This document shows positions 8,553 through 17,800 of a stretch of DNA of 64,000 nucleotides, piece after piece (position 1 is the stretch's first letter; each line of letters begins with the position of its first letter). Source of the stretch: Prevotellaceae bacterium (lineage in GTDB: Bacteria > Bacteroidota > Bacteroidia > Bacteroidales > Bacteroidaceae). The notes under the pieces were generated by a model, which saw nothing but the letters and a program-made list of their open reading frames with translations, had not been told where the DNA came from and made no database searches. Location of the stretch: contig JAQYET010000069.1 in the NCBI GenBank assembly GCA_028723525.1, positions 62,001 through 126,000 on the forward strand, read 5' to 3'. Position numbers and translations under genes: made by a program.

Positions 8553-8618
8553 CCAAAACGGAAAACTTTTTGATAAAAAAGAAGAGAAATGTTTTCCAAA
8601 AGAGAACACCTGTTTTGG
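8553..8618 (+). promoter_or_regulatory. Nested inverted repeats in the nrdD leader
   Basis: Outer arms CCAAAAC (8553-8559) and GTTTTGG (8612-8618); inner arms GGAAAAC (8560-8566) and GTTTTCC (8591-8597). They would form a two-tier stem near the 5' end of the transcript, or serve as operator half-sites. Confidence 0.45.
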
Positions 8619-8681
8619 ATTTTAATGATACACAAAGGTAAATAAGAGAAGTGTCTAAAGGATGTTAAACTAAATAAAACC

Positions 8682-10799
8682 ATGATGGAAAATAAACTTT
8701 TCTCTATTACCAAACGCGACGGGCAAAAAGTTCGTTTCTCGTTAGACAAGATTATGAACGCCATTATAAATGCGTTCGAATCTGTGAAAGAACCTGTTGA
8801 TTTATCAATACTTAGCAAGGTTCTTGCCCACCTCGACATTCATGAGGGCATAAAGGTGGAGGATATTCAGAACCAAGTGGAGGAGTCTCTGATGAAAGAG
8901 GGCTTCTACCATGTTGCGAAGTCGTTCATGCTCTATCGCCAACGCCACACAGAAGACCGTGAGACGATGGAGAAGTTGAACTTTTTGGTTGACTATTGCC
9001 ATGCAGAGAACGCTGCAACCGGTTCTAAATATGATGCCAATGCCAACGTGGAACACAAAAACATTGCAACACTCATCGGCGAACTTCCAAAGGCAAGTTT
9101 CATCCGTTTGAACCGTCGGCTTCTCACAGACCGCATAAAGAAGATGTATGGTAAGGAACTCGCAACAAAATATATCGATCTGCTGAGCAAGCATTTCATA
9201 TATAAGAACGACGAGACGAGCCTCGCAAACTACTGCGCAAGTATAACAATGTATCCGTGGCTCATCGGAGGAACGGCATCAATAGGCGGCAACTCCACCG
9301 CTCCGACAAACCTGAAATCGTTCTGCGGAGGCTTCGCCAACATGGTGTTCATGGTGAGTTCGATGCTTAGCGGAGCATGTGCCACACCGGAGTTCCTTAT
9401 GTATATGAACCACTTCATCGGTCTGGAATACGGCAAAGACTACTGGCAGAACGCCGAAAAGGTGGTTGACCTGAGTCTTAAACAGCGCACTATCGACAAG
9501 GTGATAACCGACTGTTTCGAGCAGATAGTATATACCCTGAACCAGCCTACGGGCGCAAGAAACTATCAGGCGGTGTTCTGGAACGTGGCATACTACGATA
9601 AATATTACTTCCAAAGCCTGTTCGGAGAGTTCTATTTCCCCGACGGAAGCCAACCCGACTGGGACGGACTGTCTTGGCTGCAGAAGAGATTTATGAAATG
9701 GTTCAACAAGGAGCGCACGAAGACTGTGCTGACATTCCCCGTAGAGACAATGGCTCTGCTCACGAAAGACGGCGACTGCATGGATAAGGAATGGGCAGAC
9801 TTCACGGCGGAGATGTATGCCGAGGGACACTCGTTCTTCACATATATGAGCGATAATGCCGACTCGCTGAGCTCGTGTTGCCGACTGCGCAACGAGATAC
9901 AGGACAACGGCTTCAGTTACACTCTTGGCGCAGGAGGAGTATCGACAGGCTCAAAGAGCGTGCTGACGATAAACCTCAACCGCTGCATACAGTATGCGGT
10001 GAACAATAAAATGGTATATACGGAGTTCCTCGGAGAGATAATCGACCTCTGCCACAAGGTGCAGATAGCATACAACGAGAACCTGAAAGAACTACAGAAA
10101 TCGGGCATGCTGCCGCTGTTCGACGCCGGATATATAAACATCGGCAGGCAATATCTCACCATAGGAGTGAACGGACTGGTGGAGGCTGCGGAGTTCCTCG
10201 GAATAAAAATCAACGATAACCCGGAATATCTGCGCTATGTGCAGACAGTGCTCGGACTGATAGAGAAATACAACAAGCAATATCGCACGAAAGACCTGCT
10301 GTTCAACTGCGAGATGATACCGGCAGAGAATGTCGGCGTGAAGCACTCGAAGTGGGACCGCGAGGACGGATATTTCGTGCCGCGCGACTGCTACAACAGT
10401 TATTTCTACATCGTGGAGGACGACTCGCTGAACATTATAGACAAGTTCAAGATGCACGGAGCACCATATATCGAGCATCTCACAGGCGGCTCGGCACTGC
10501 ACATGAACCTCGAAGAACATCTCACACCGCAGCAATACCGCAACCTGCTGAAAGTGGCAGCAAAGGAGGGATGCAACTACTTTACGTTCAATATTCCTAA
10601 CACGATATGCAACGAATGCGGCACGATAGACAAGAGATACCTCAAGGAATGTCCGCACTGCCACAGTCGGAACGTGGACTACATGACCCGCATCATAGGC
10701 TATCTGAAGCGAGTGAGCAACTTTAGCGAGGCTCGACAGCAGGAAGCTAAGCGCAGGTTCTACTACGAGTCGCAACCAAAAGAACTCACCGAAGCATAA
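8682..10799 (+). CDS. nrdD: Anaerobic (class III) ribonucleoside-triphosphate reductase
   Basis: 705 residues. It reduces NTPs to dNTPs without oxygen, using a glycyl radical. An ATP-cone allosteric domain covers residues about 4-95 (TKRDGQKVRFSLDKIMNAI). The catalytic barrel contains GGNSTAPTNLKSFCGGFAN and SCCRLRNE. The C-terminus has the zinc-ribbon cysteines (CNEC and CPHC) and the glycyl radical loop RIIGYLKRV. Met 8682 or 8685 could start translation; both precede the ATP-cone. nrdG starts 13-16 bp after the stop, so the two form one operon. The presence of this enzyme agrees with an anaerobic lifestyle. Confidence 0.97.
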   Translation: MMENKLFSITKRDGQKVRFSLDKIMNAIINAFESVKEPVDLSILSKVLAHLDIHEGIKVEDIQNQVEESLMKEGFYHVAKSFMLYRQRHTEDRETMEKLNFLVDYCHAENAATGSKYDANANVEHKNIATLIGELPKASFIRLNRRLLTDRIKKMYGKELATKYIDLLSKHFIYKNDETSLANYCASITMYPWLIGGTASIGGNSTAPTNLKSFCGGFANMVFMVSSMLSGACATPEFLMYMNHFIGLEYGKDYWQNAEKVVDLSLKQRTIDKVITDCFEQIVYTLNQPTGARNYQAVFWNVAYYDKYYFQSLFGEFYFPDGSQPDWDGLSWLQKRFMKWFNKERTKTVLTFPVETMALLTKDGDCMDKEWADFTAEMYAEGHSFFTYMSDNADSLSSCCRLRNEIQDNGFSYTLGAGGVSTGSKSVLTINLNRCIQYAVNNKMVYTEFLGEIIDLCHKVQIAYNENLKELQKSGMLPLFDAGYINIGRQYLTIGVNGLVEAAEFLGIKINDNPEYLRYVQTVLGLIEKYNKQYRTKDLLFNCEMIPAENVGVKHSKWDREDGYFVPRDCYNSYFYIVEDDSLNIIDKFKMHGAPYIEHLTGGSALHMNLEEHLTPQQYRNLLKVAAKEGCNYFTFNIPNTICNECGTIDKRYLKECPHCHSRNVDYMTRIIGYLKRVSNFSEARQQEAKRRFYYESQPKELTEA

Positions 10800-10814
10800 A
10801 AGACACTCGGAGTG

Positions 10815-11285
10815 ATGCTGAAATATGTAAACACAGGCGTGGTCTTTCAGGAAATACCTGACGAGACCACGCTTTCGATAAACATTTCAGGGTGTCCGAA
10901 CAGATGCCCCGGTTGCCACAGCAGATACCTGTGGGAGGACATCGGCACGGTGCTCGACACTGACACCATAGACGCGTTAGTGGAGGAATACCACGGCGAT
11001 TTCACGTGTGTATGCTTCATGGGAGGCGATAACGACCCGCAGGAAGTGGAACGGCTCGCGCTATATATACGGCAACGGCATCCGCGGTTCAAGGTTGGCT
11101 GGTATAGCGGTAAGCAATACTTCCCCCACCACTTAGACCGCAACTCGTTTGACTACATAAAACTCGGTCCCTACATCGCGCACCTCGGCAGTCTGAAAGA
11201 GCGCACAACAAACCAGCGCATCTATCGCAAAGCAGCCCCCAACCGCTTCGACGACATAACCGAGAGGTTCTGGAGGAAGGGTTGA
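10815..11285 (+). CDS. nrdG: Anaerobic ribonucleotide reductase activating protein
   Basis: 156 residues from the ATG at 10815 (a GTG at 10812 is the alternative). It is a short radical SAM enzyme that installs the glycyl radical on NrdD. The cluster motif is Cys27-x3-Cys31-x2-Cys34 (CPNRCPGC) followed by HSRYLW, and the SAM-contact region is FMGGDNDPQEVERL. It uses the small activase fold rather than a full barrel, as usual for NrdG. Its position directly behind nrdD confirms the partner. Confidence 0.93.
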   Translation: MLKYVNTGVVFQEIPDETTLSINISGCPNRCPGCHSRYLWEDIGTVLDTDTIDALVEEYHGDFTCVCFMGGDNDPQEVERLALYIRQRHPRFKVGWYSGKQYFPHHLDRNSFDYIKLGPYIAHLGSLKERTTNQRIYRKAAPNRFDDITERFWRKG

Positions 11286-11308
11286 GATTGAGGTATTGAG
11301 GCTGGCAT

Positions 11309-13060
11309 CTATGATGTCTCGCTCATCTCCTTCTCCACATTGATGAACTGCTTACGATAGACCGAGGGAGTCATTCCCACCGTCTGCTGGAATATCTTGT
11401 AAAAGGTTGCAGGGGAGTTGAAGCCGAGGTCGCACCAGATTTGTTTCAGGGGATAGTCTATTTTGCTGCGGTCTGACAATATATGTATTGCTTCTTGAAT
11501 ACGATATGAATTGACAAACTGAATGTAGTTCATACCACTATTCTCCTTAATTATTCGTGAGAGATAGGTGCGGTTAGTGCCTAACAGTTCTGCCAGTCGT
11601 TCCCGGTTCAGCTGCGAGTCGGCATATAATCGTTCGTCTTCCATCATCTGGCATGCCCTTTCGTAAAGGTCGTTGAAGGTCTTGTTATCCTGCGTCTGTC
11701 CACCCTGTCCTACCATTCCGCTTGACGGTTTTGCCTGAACTGCAATCCTGCTGTTGAGCGAATCGATGCGCTGTTGCAGTTGAGCCTGATATGCCAAGGC
11801 ACGTGTGTTTTGCTTCACGATATTCTTATACAGACGGTTTCTACGCCTGTAGTTGGCTACGATGATTGAAAGCAGCACAATCAATATCATCGTTGTCACG
11901 GCGAGAGTTACGTTAATCTTGAGTTGCGACTCCATTTCCTTCTTGTGGATTACCGCCTCTCGCTCCTTCTGTTCGATGTCAAGCATTATCGTTCGTTCGT
12001 GCATCAGTCGGTCCATGTTTATCCTCGACAGGGTGTCCATCATCAGATTAGCCTTTACGAGGTATTCTATCGCCTCGTCTTTCAGTCCGAGGTGTTTGCA
12101 GTTGTCGGCAATCAGGCGCATGCAAGTCACCCTCTTGGTATGTATCGACACGTCTTTGGAGGCGTCGAGTGCCATTCTTGCCACTCGGTTTGACTCCGCA
12201 TACTTGCCCTGTTCGTTCAATATCGTGGCATACTGTGTGTAGGCATCGGGGACAAGTTGCGGCTGATTTTTCTCTCGTGCAAGCCGTATTGCAGTGGTTG
12301 CATGCAGCGTTGCCTCGTCCAATTTGCCCTCGTCTGCCTTGATTTTCGACAACAATGTATAAACTGCCGACACGTCATCATAGTCGTACTTTCGGTAAAG
12401 TTCGAGCGACTCCTTGATGTAATGTTCGGCATTTTCGTTGTCGGAACGCAGGTTATAGTACATTGCAAGGTAGTAAGCCCCCATGAAAGTCTGTTCGTAA
12501 TCGCCTTCCCGCTTGCCGTAGTTGTATATCCTGAACGCGTTGCCGAGTGCCGTGGTGTCTCTGTCAGACTGTGTAAGAATGAGCATGTTGCCATATATTC
12601 TCGACTTTAGAGAGTTATAGCCCGAATTGTTTGCCAGTTTTATACCTTTGAAAAAATACTGCTGCGCCATGAAGCTGTTGTTCTCTACCATTGCATGATA
12701 AATTCCAACGGCGTTCATAACGAGAGCCTGCACCGAGTCGTTCTCTATTTCTTCTGCGATGCTCTTTGCCTTGTCGAATGTGGAAAGGGAGTTTTTCGCC
12801 TTGCCGGAGAACAACTGCGACAATCCACGATAGAATAAAGCGTAAGATTGCATACGCTTGTCATTATCTTCAACAGAGATTGACATCAGCTGATTGGACA
12901 ATTTTTCCAGCGCATTATAGTTACTGAGTATTCTGGCTTTTTCACACTCTTTCCACAACTGACTTTTCGTTTTTTGCCCTCCACCAGATGCTATCGTGAC
13001 ATGAGGACATAGAAAACACAACAAGATTGCCACCGACAGAACCAATATTTTACGCGTCAT
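11309..13060 (-). CDS. Membrane-anchored TPR sensor with cytoplasmic AraC-type regulator domain
   Basis: 583 residues from the ATG at 13060, which starts a signal/anchor sequence (MTRKILVLSVAILLCFLC). Residues about 35-345 are helical TPR-like repeats predicted to be outside the inner membrane. A coiled segment leads to a transmembrane helix at about 382-404 and a cytoplasmic coiled coil. An AraC/XylS helix-turn-helix domain occupies about 485-575 (RLAELLGTNRTYLSRII and LGFNSPATFYKIFQQTVGMTPSVYRK). The design implies one-protein transmembrane signalling to DNA. It is divergent from the secreted protein gene at 13336, with a dyad at 13166-13187 between them. The ligand is unknown. Confidence 0.85.
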   Translation of the reverse strand: MTRKILVLSVAILLCFLCPHVTIASGGGQKTKSQLWKECEKARILSNYNALEKLSNQLMSISVEDNDKRMQSYALFYRGLSQLFSGKAKNSLSTFDKAKSIAEEIENDSVQALVMNAVGIYHAMVENNSFMAQQYFFKGIKLANNSGYNSLKSRIYGNMLILTQSDRDTTALGNAFRIYNYGKREGDYEQTFMGAYYLAMYYNLRSDNENAEHYIKESLELYRKYDYDDVSAVYTLLSKIKADEGKLDEATLHATTAIRLAREKNQPQLVPDAYTQYATILNEQGKYAESNRVARMALDASKDVSIHTKRVTCMRLIADNCKHLGLKDEAIEYLVKANLMMDTLSRINMDRLMHERTIMLDIEQKEREAVIHKKEMESQLKINVTLAVTTMILIVLLSIIVANYRRRNRLYKNIVKQNTRALAYQAQLQQRIDSLNSRIAVQAKPSSGMVGQGGQTQDNKTFNDLYERACQMMEDERLYADSQLNRERLAELLGTNRTYLSRIIKENSGMNYIQFVNSYRIQEAIHILSDRSKIDYPLKQIWCDLGFNSPATFYKIFQQTVGMTPSVYRKQFINVEKEMSETS

Positions 13061-13165
13061 ATTATATATATCGTAACTAATGTTGTAACCAAAGATGTTT
13101 TGCAAATATATTATTTTTAGTTCAAAAACGGCAATAAAAGGTGAAAAAAGAGACATTGTTTTACG

Positions 13166-13187
13166 AAAATGACAATTTTGTCGTTTT
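13166..13187. promoter_or_regulatory. 22-bp dyad, candidate operator
   Basis: Arms AAAATGACAA and TTGTCGTTTT around a 2-bp centre, with one mismatch in ten. It lies 13 bp upstream of the -33 box of the 13336 gene and between it and the divergent AraC-type regulator. Confidence 0.45.
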
Positions 13188-13200
13188 GATAAAACCTTTT

Positions 13201-13232
13201 TTTGGACTATGTTTTATCTGTTCATACATTTG
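13201..13232 (+). promoter_or_regulatory. Promoter of the 13336 gene
   Basis: TTTG (13201-13204), 20 bp, TACATTTG (13225-13232), leaving a leader of about 95 nt. Confidence 0.75.
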
Positions 13233-13335
13233 TGACAGAGAAATTCGAACCAGCCTATGAATTGACACCGGGCAGTATATTGTTTCACCGATGAAATCCC
13301 TAACGTAAATTATTAACAATAAAAAGAAAGGTATT

Positions 13336-14781
13336 ATGAAAAAGAGTTTACTGACAACGATTGTGGCATTGACGTCCATGTCGTATCTTCCGTCTTTCGC
13401 GCAGGGCGTAAAGATAAACGGAGTTTATGAAGACAACAGGTTCGACGACAACGGCAAGGAGGTTAAAGACGACCCTTACCACAACTATTCAATCTATGTT
13501 GGCTGGAACGATGAACTCAAAAAGAGCATCTTCATCGTTCAGAACGGTCTCTACACGATGACATGGGACGGGACAAACCTTTCCACACCGGTGAAAGAAC
13601 CGCCTGTGAACCTGAGCGATTTCTATTCGGGCAATGTTACCAATAACGGCAGCTGCTACGGCGGAGTGTTCACAGACAACCAGAAAGCATTGTGGGCAAG
13701 CAACTTCAATCTTATGTCCGGAAAGTCGGGAGCAGTCTATGTTGACGGCATTATCACCACGGTGCATAGTTCCGATGAGCAATCCACGGTTCCTGAAGAG
13801 ATGTTCAAGGTGCGCAAGTGGAACGCCGTAACCGGAGATTTGATTGAGGGTTCACAGAAGATTCTTCCCGAAACGGCACGACTTGAGTCGGCAGGAATGG
13901 CATATAACCCTATTGACAAGAAGGTTTACGGACTATTTTACCTCACACAACAAAACCTGCCGTCTGACATTACAGACGACCCAGACTTCTTCACAGACGA
14001 AGAGGGCGATGCCACCAGCACCGATGCCGGCTATTGTATATGCGAGATAAATCTCGAAACAATGGAACTCAAACCAATCACCCCGGGACTCTACTACTAC
14101 AACTTCATAACATTCGCCATAAATTCAGAGGGTCGCGCCTTTGCACTCACGAGCGGAGGAAGCAGCGGTGTGCCGGGAAGCGATGGTAAAATCACCGACA
14201 TCAACGGCAATCTATCGGGTGCACAACTGTGCGAGTTTGACCTTTCCACAGGACTGATGCTCACCGTTCCACAGGAAGTTACCGACCCCGAAACAGGCAA
14301 CAAATACACAGTGAACGTGAACAAATACTCACACGGCACAGGGTATGCTTCTCAGTTCCGCCGCCAAAGCGCATGTTTCGCGAAGAGCAACCCTAACAAG
14401 ATGTACTGGAACGGATATGTGAACAGCGGCAAGGGAATAAATGACAATGGTTCGTGGACATCATTATCCGACAAGAACTGGAAGGAAAACGAAAAGTATG
14501 ACACAGCTCTCTATGAGGTTGACATAAATACCGGAGACGCTACACGCCTGTCGAAGATTACCAATCGCTACCGTTTCTCATGTATGTGGGTTGACGGAGA
14601 CGACAACAGTCAGGGTGTAACCGAAATTCAGAACATCGACAACGACAGCAGCAACGAGGTGAAGGTGTATAACACATCCGGACAAGAGGTGTTCAGAGGA
14701 GACGCTTCAAGACTTAACCTATCGCGCGGATTGTATATCGTTAAGCAAGGACAAACTACTAAGAAAATCATAGTGAAATAA
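13336..14781 (+). CDS. Secreted beta-propeller-like protein with T9SS sorting tail
   Basis: 481 residues with a signal peptide (MKKSLLTTIVALTSMSYLPSFA, then QG). Residues about 45-410 contain repeated beta-strand blocks with Trp/Tyr and Asp-rich turns (AGMAYNPIDKKVYGLFY, CEINLETMELKPI, EVDINTGDATRLSK), suggestive of a beta-propeller. The C-terminus VKVYNTSGQEVFRG plus LSRGLYIVKQGQTTKKIIVK is a T9SS type A tail. No catalytic motif is visible. The neighbouring divergent TPR/AraC regulator is a candidate controller. A 16-bp hairpin separates it from the next cargo gene. Confidence 0.75.
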   Translation: MKKSLLTTIVALTSMSYLPSFAQGVKINGVYEDNRFDDNGKEVKDDPYHNYSIYVGWNDELKKSIFIVQNGLYTMTWDGTNLSTPVKEPPVNLSDFYSGNVTNNGSCYGGVFTDNQKALWASNFNLMSGKSGAVYVDGIITTVHSSDEQSTVPEEMFKVRKWNAVTGDLIEGSQKILPETARLESAGMAYNPIDKKVYGLFYLTQQNLPSDITDDPDFFTDEEGDATSTDAGYCICEINLETMELKPITPGLYYYNFITFAINSEGRAFALTSGGSSGVPGSDGKITDINGNLSGAQLCEFDLSTGLMLTVPQEVTDPETGNKYTVNVNKYSHGTGYASQFRRQSACFAKSNPNKMYWNGYVNSGKGINDNGSWTSLSDKNWKENEKYDTALYEVDINTGDATRLSKITNRYRFSCMWVDGDDNSQGVTEIQNIDNDSSNEVKVYNTSGQEVFRGDASRLNLSRGLYIVKQGQTTKKIIVK

Positions 14782-14801
14782 CACTTCCGCAACGCGAAAG
14801 C

Positions 14802-14842
14802 ACATAAGTCGGTGTCAGTAAAGAATTGACACCGACTTATGT
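14802..14842 (+). terminator. Perfect 16-bp hairpin without U-tract
   Basis: ACATAAGTCGGTGTCA and TGACACCGACTTATGT around a 9-nt loop, 20 bp after the stop at 14781. AATAAACC follows rather than a T-run. It may terminate weakly, stabilise the 3' end, or attenuate read-through into 14887. Confidence 0.6.
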
Positions 14843-14886
14843 AATAAACCGAAAGAAACTTAGAATTAACCAAAAGCATAATTTCT

Positions 14887-17800
14887 ATGAAAAGAAAATC
14901 CTTTTTAATCATCATATCCTTGTTGCTTGCAGCAGTCACGATGGCTCATGCCGAAGTAATCACTGACTACAACGAGAGTTTCGAAGGACTCGACGTGAGC
15001 AACAAAGACTTCCACCCAAAGGGCTGGGCTCACCATTATTACACCTCGTCATATTATAGTTACAACGCCACATACACGCTTACCGACGGGGGAAAGAGCG
15101 GGCAATATCTCATCGTATCACAGAAATATCCTAACTATACCACATACGACGACCTGCTCATCTCGCCCGCAGTGACCGGGAGAGTGAGCCTGTGGGTGAA
15201 GTCTTCGGGCACAGCGGCATCGGTGAAATTCTACAAGATGACGCAAAGCAGCACCGGGGCATGGACGAAAGCAGAGGAAATCACACCCGATGTCGCGCCC
15301 TCGCTGACAGAAAATTTTCAGGAATATGTCTTCAACAATATCGCTGAAGCCACACGCATCGGCATCCGCGGACATCAAGTGGGCTTCGATGATTTCAGCG
15401 CAGAGTCGGCAGAAGTAGTGCTGAAAACATCACTGAAGATTGGCGAAACGAGCACTACGGCACTTTCTGCCGTCGATTTCGACGGCACAAACAGTTACGG
15501 TCTCGTGATTTCCGTACCTCTAACCAACAATGGTGAGAGAGATTTGAACAGCGGAGACGATAAATTCTCGCTGACATTGCGTGCCGGTTCGCTCACCACA
15601 AGCATGGAGATTGCAACAGTGGCAGCAGCCGACAACATCGCAGTGGGCGAAAGCAAGACACGCGATTATACATTCACAATCGATGGTTCTAAGATAAACG
15701 GCACACACAGCCTGTATCTTTTCGAGAACATTAGCGGAACAAGCAACTTCGTGAAGCGCATCACTTTCAACCCATACATGGCTAAATTTGTGATGAGAGA
15801 CACCGAGGGAAGCGGCACATCATCGGTTGTCAGTTCCGGAACGACACAGAATTTCGGCTCGGTAAAGACCGACACAACACGCACATTCTATATATACAAC
15901 GAGGGAACGGCACCGCTGGTTCTCGACATCGCTATCTCTGAAGGGTTTGAAACATCGCTGCCGACGGGCACGGTGATTGCCGCAAAACAACACGAACAGA
16001 TTGCAATCACGATGAAAGCAGACTCCTACGGGACAAAAAACGGACTACTTACGATAAAAGGCAACGATATGGACGACTTCACCATGAACCTTCAGGGCAT
16101 CGTGTTAGATCCGGAAGTGTGGTTCGAAGGGTTTGAAAGTGGCAGCCTACCGGCAGACATGACGGCATCACAGCAGTGGGAATTTAAGGCTGACAACGGC
16201 GGATATGCTTTCGTTGCTTCGTCAACCGTATCGCGACTCACAACCCCAAAACTTACCGTCGGCGAGGGTCAGACGATTACTTTGCGAATTGCAAAACATT
16301 CATATTCCGCTTGGCAGACCCCGACACTGAAGGTTTTCAAACTCAGCAGTCGCGGAGATGAGGGCGAACTGATTGCCGACTTCTCTTCGGAAGCGGAATA
16401 TGGTCTGTGGAAGACTGTCACTATCGACGATGTGGCAGCAGGCGAATGCTACCTCGCAATAAACGGAGCATACATCGACATCGACGAAATATATGGCTTC
16501 AAGAAGACCTTCGTGGCTCACGACCTTATGGTTACGGCTCAGTCATTGCCTGCAACAGGCGAGGTAAACTCGGCAATGAAGGCAAGCATGACAGTGAGAA
16601 ACCTCGGACCTACGGAGATTGCCGGCTCCTACAAGGCGCAGTTGTTGATAAACGAAGCAGTGGCAGCAGAGGCTGATGCAGTGGAAATGGAACAGAGTTC
16701 TACCGTAACTTTCAACTTCAACCACACCCCGCATGCCGCAGGAGAGAACATGCCAATCGCAATAAGACTCGTATCAAATGCCGACAACGAGGTAATGGCA
16801 AGCTCGGAAGATGCCACGCTCACAATAAAAGAGGAAACCGGGAACGCAGAAACCACCGTGGGCACTGTCTCTTCAGCCACCGGTTACAGGTCGCCGATAT
16901 ACACTTACGACAAGTATTCGTGGACAGACATTGTTTATCCTGCCGAAAAGATTGGCATTGAAACCGGTGCACGAATTTCAAAATTGTCATTCAAGGGGAA
17001 GAACAGCACCGACCTCAAGGCTGCAAACATTAAGGTGTGGATAGAGAATACCGACGTGGCAGCAGCACCCTCGAAATGGAGCAGTCAGGCAGAGAACCCC
17101 GCTGTGGAACTCTCCGACTACGTATTCCCTGTTACAGCCGACGGCGATGTGCTCGTGATAGACATGGGCGAAAAACCGTTCACATACGGCGGCGGCAATC
17201 TGCGCATACGTTTAAAGAAAACGATGGACACTCCTGCCGGCAAAGTAAGTTTCTTCATAGACAATGCCGCAGGCAGTGCTGCATACAACTATGACTCAAC
17301 CGACAAGGAAGAACCTTCGCTCTACAACACCAAGGCACCCGTAGTGAGCCTCTCACTGATAGCCGACCCGATGACAGTCAAAGGCTCCGTGACCGACAAA
17401 CATTCCAAGGCGGCGATAAAAGATGCAGAGGTGGTGGTGAAGTCGGGCAACATTGAATACTACGGCAAGACCGGCGAAGACGGCACTTACTCAATAAACG
17501 TGCTGAAGAAATTGTCGGGATATTCCGTCAACGTCAATCTCGAAAGTTATTTCCCATACTCCGGCGACATCGCATTCACCGCAGGAGAATATGTTCACAA
17601 CATCACACTGACAGAGGCAAAAGACCTGTATGTCGTTGCATCTGACATCCCTGCCGAGGGGATGGTGAACCATGAATACGTCGCAACGATAGATCTCAAG
17701 AACGTGAACAACGACACCTTCAAGGCTTCCAGATACACCGCGGAATTGTATTTCGGCGACGAACTGATGGCGGCAGCACAAACAAAGGACATCGGCGCAG

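Larger units (their letters stand above)
8366..8681 (+). other. 316-bp intergenic region upstream of nrdD
   Basis: It holds a terminator for the HU unit (8440-8500), the nrdD promoter (8506-8536), and an AT-rich leader of about 140 nt with two nested inverted repeats (8553-8618). No ORF of interest. Confidence 0.7.
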
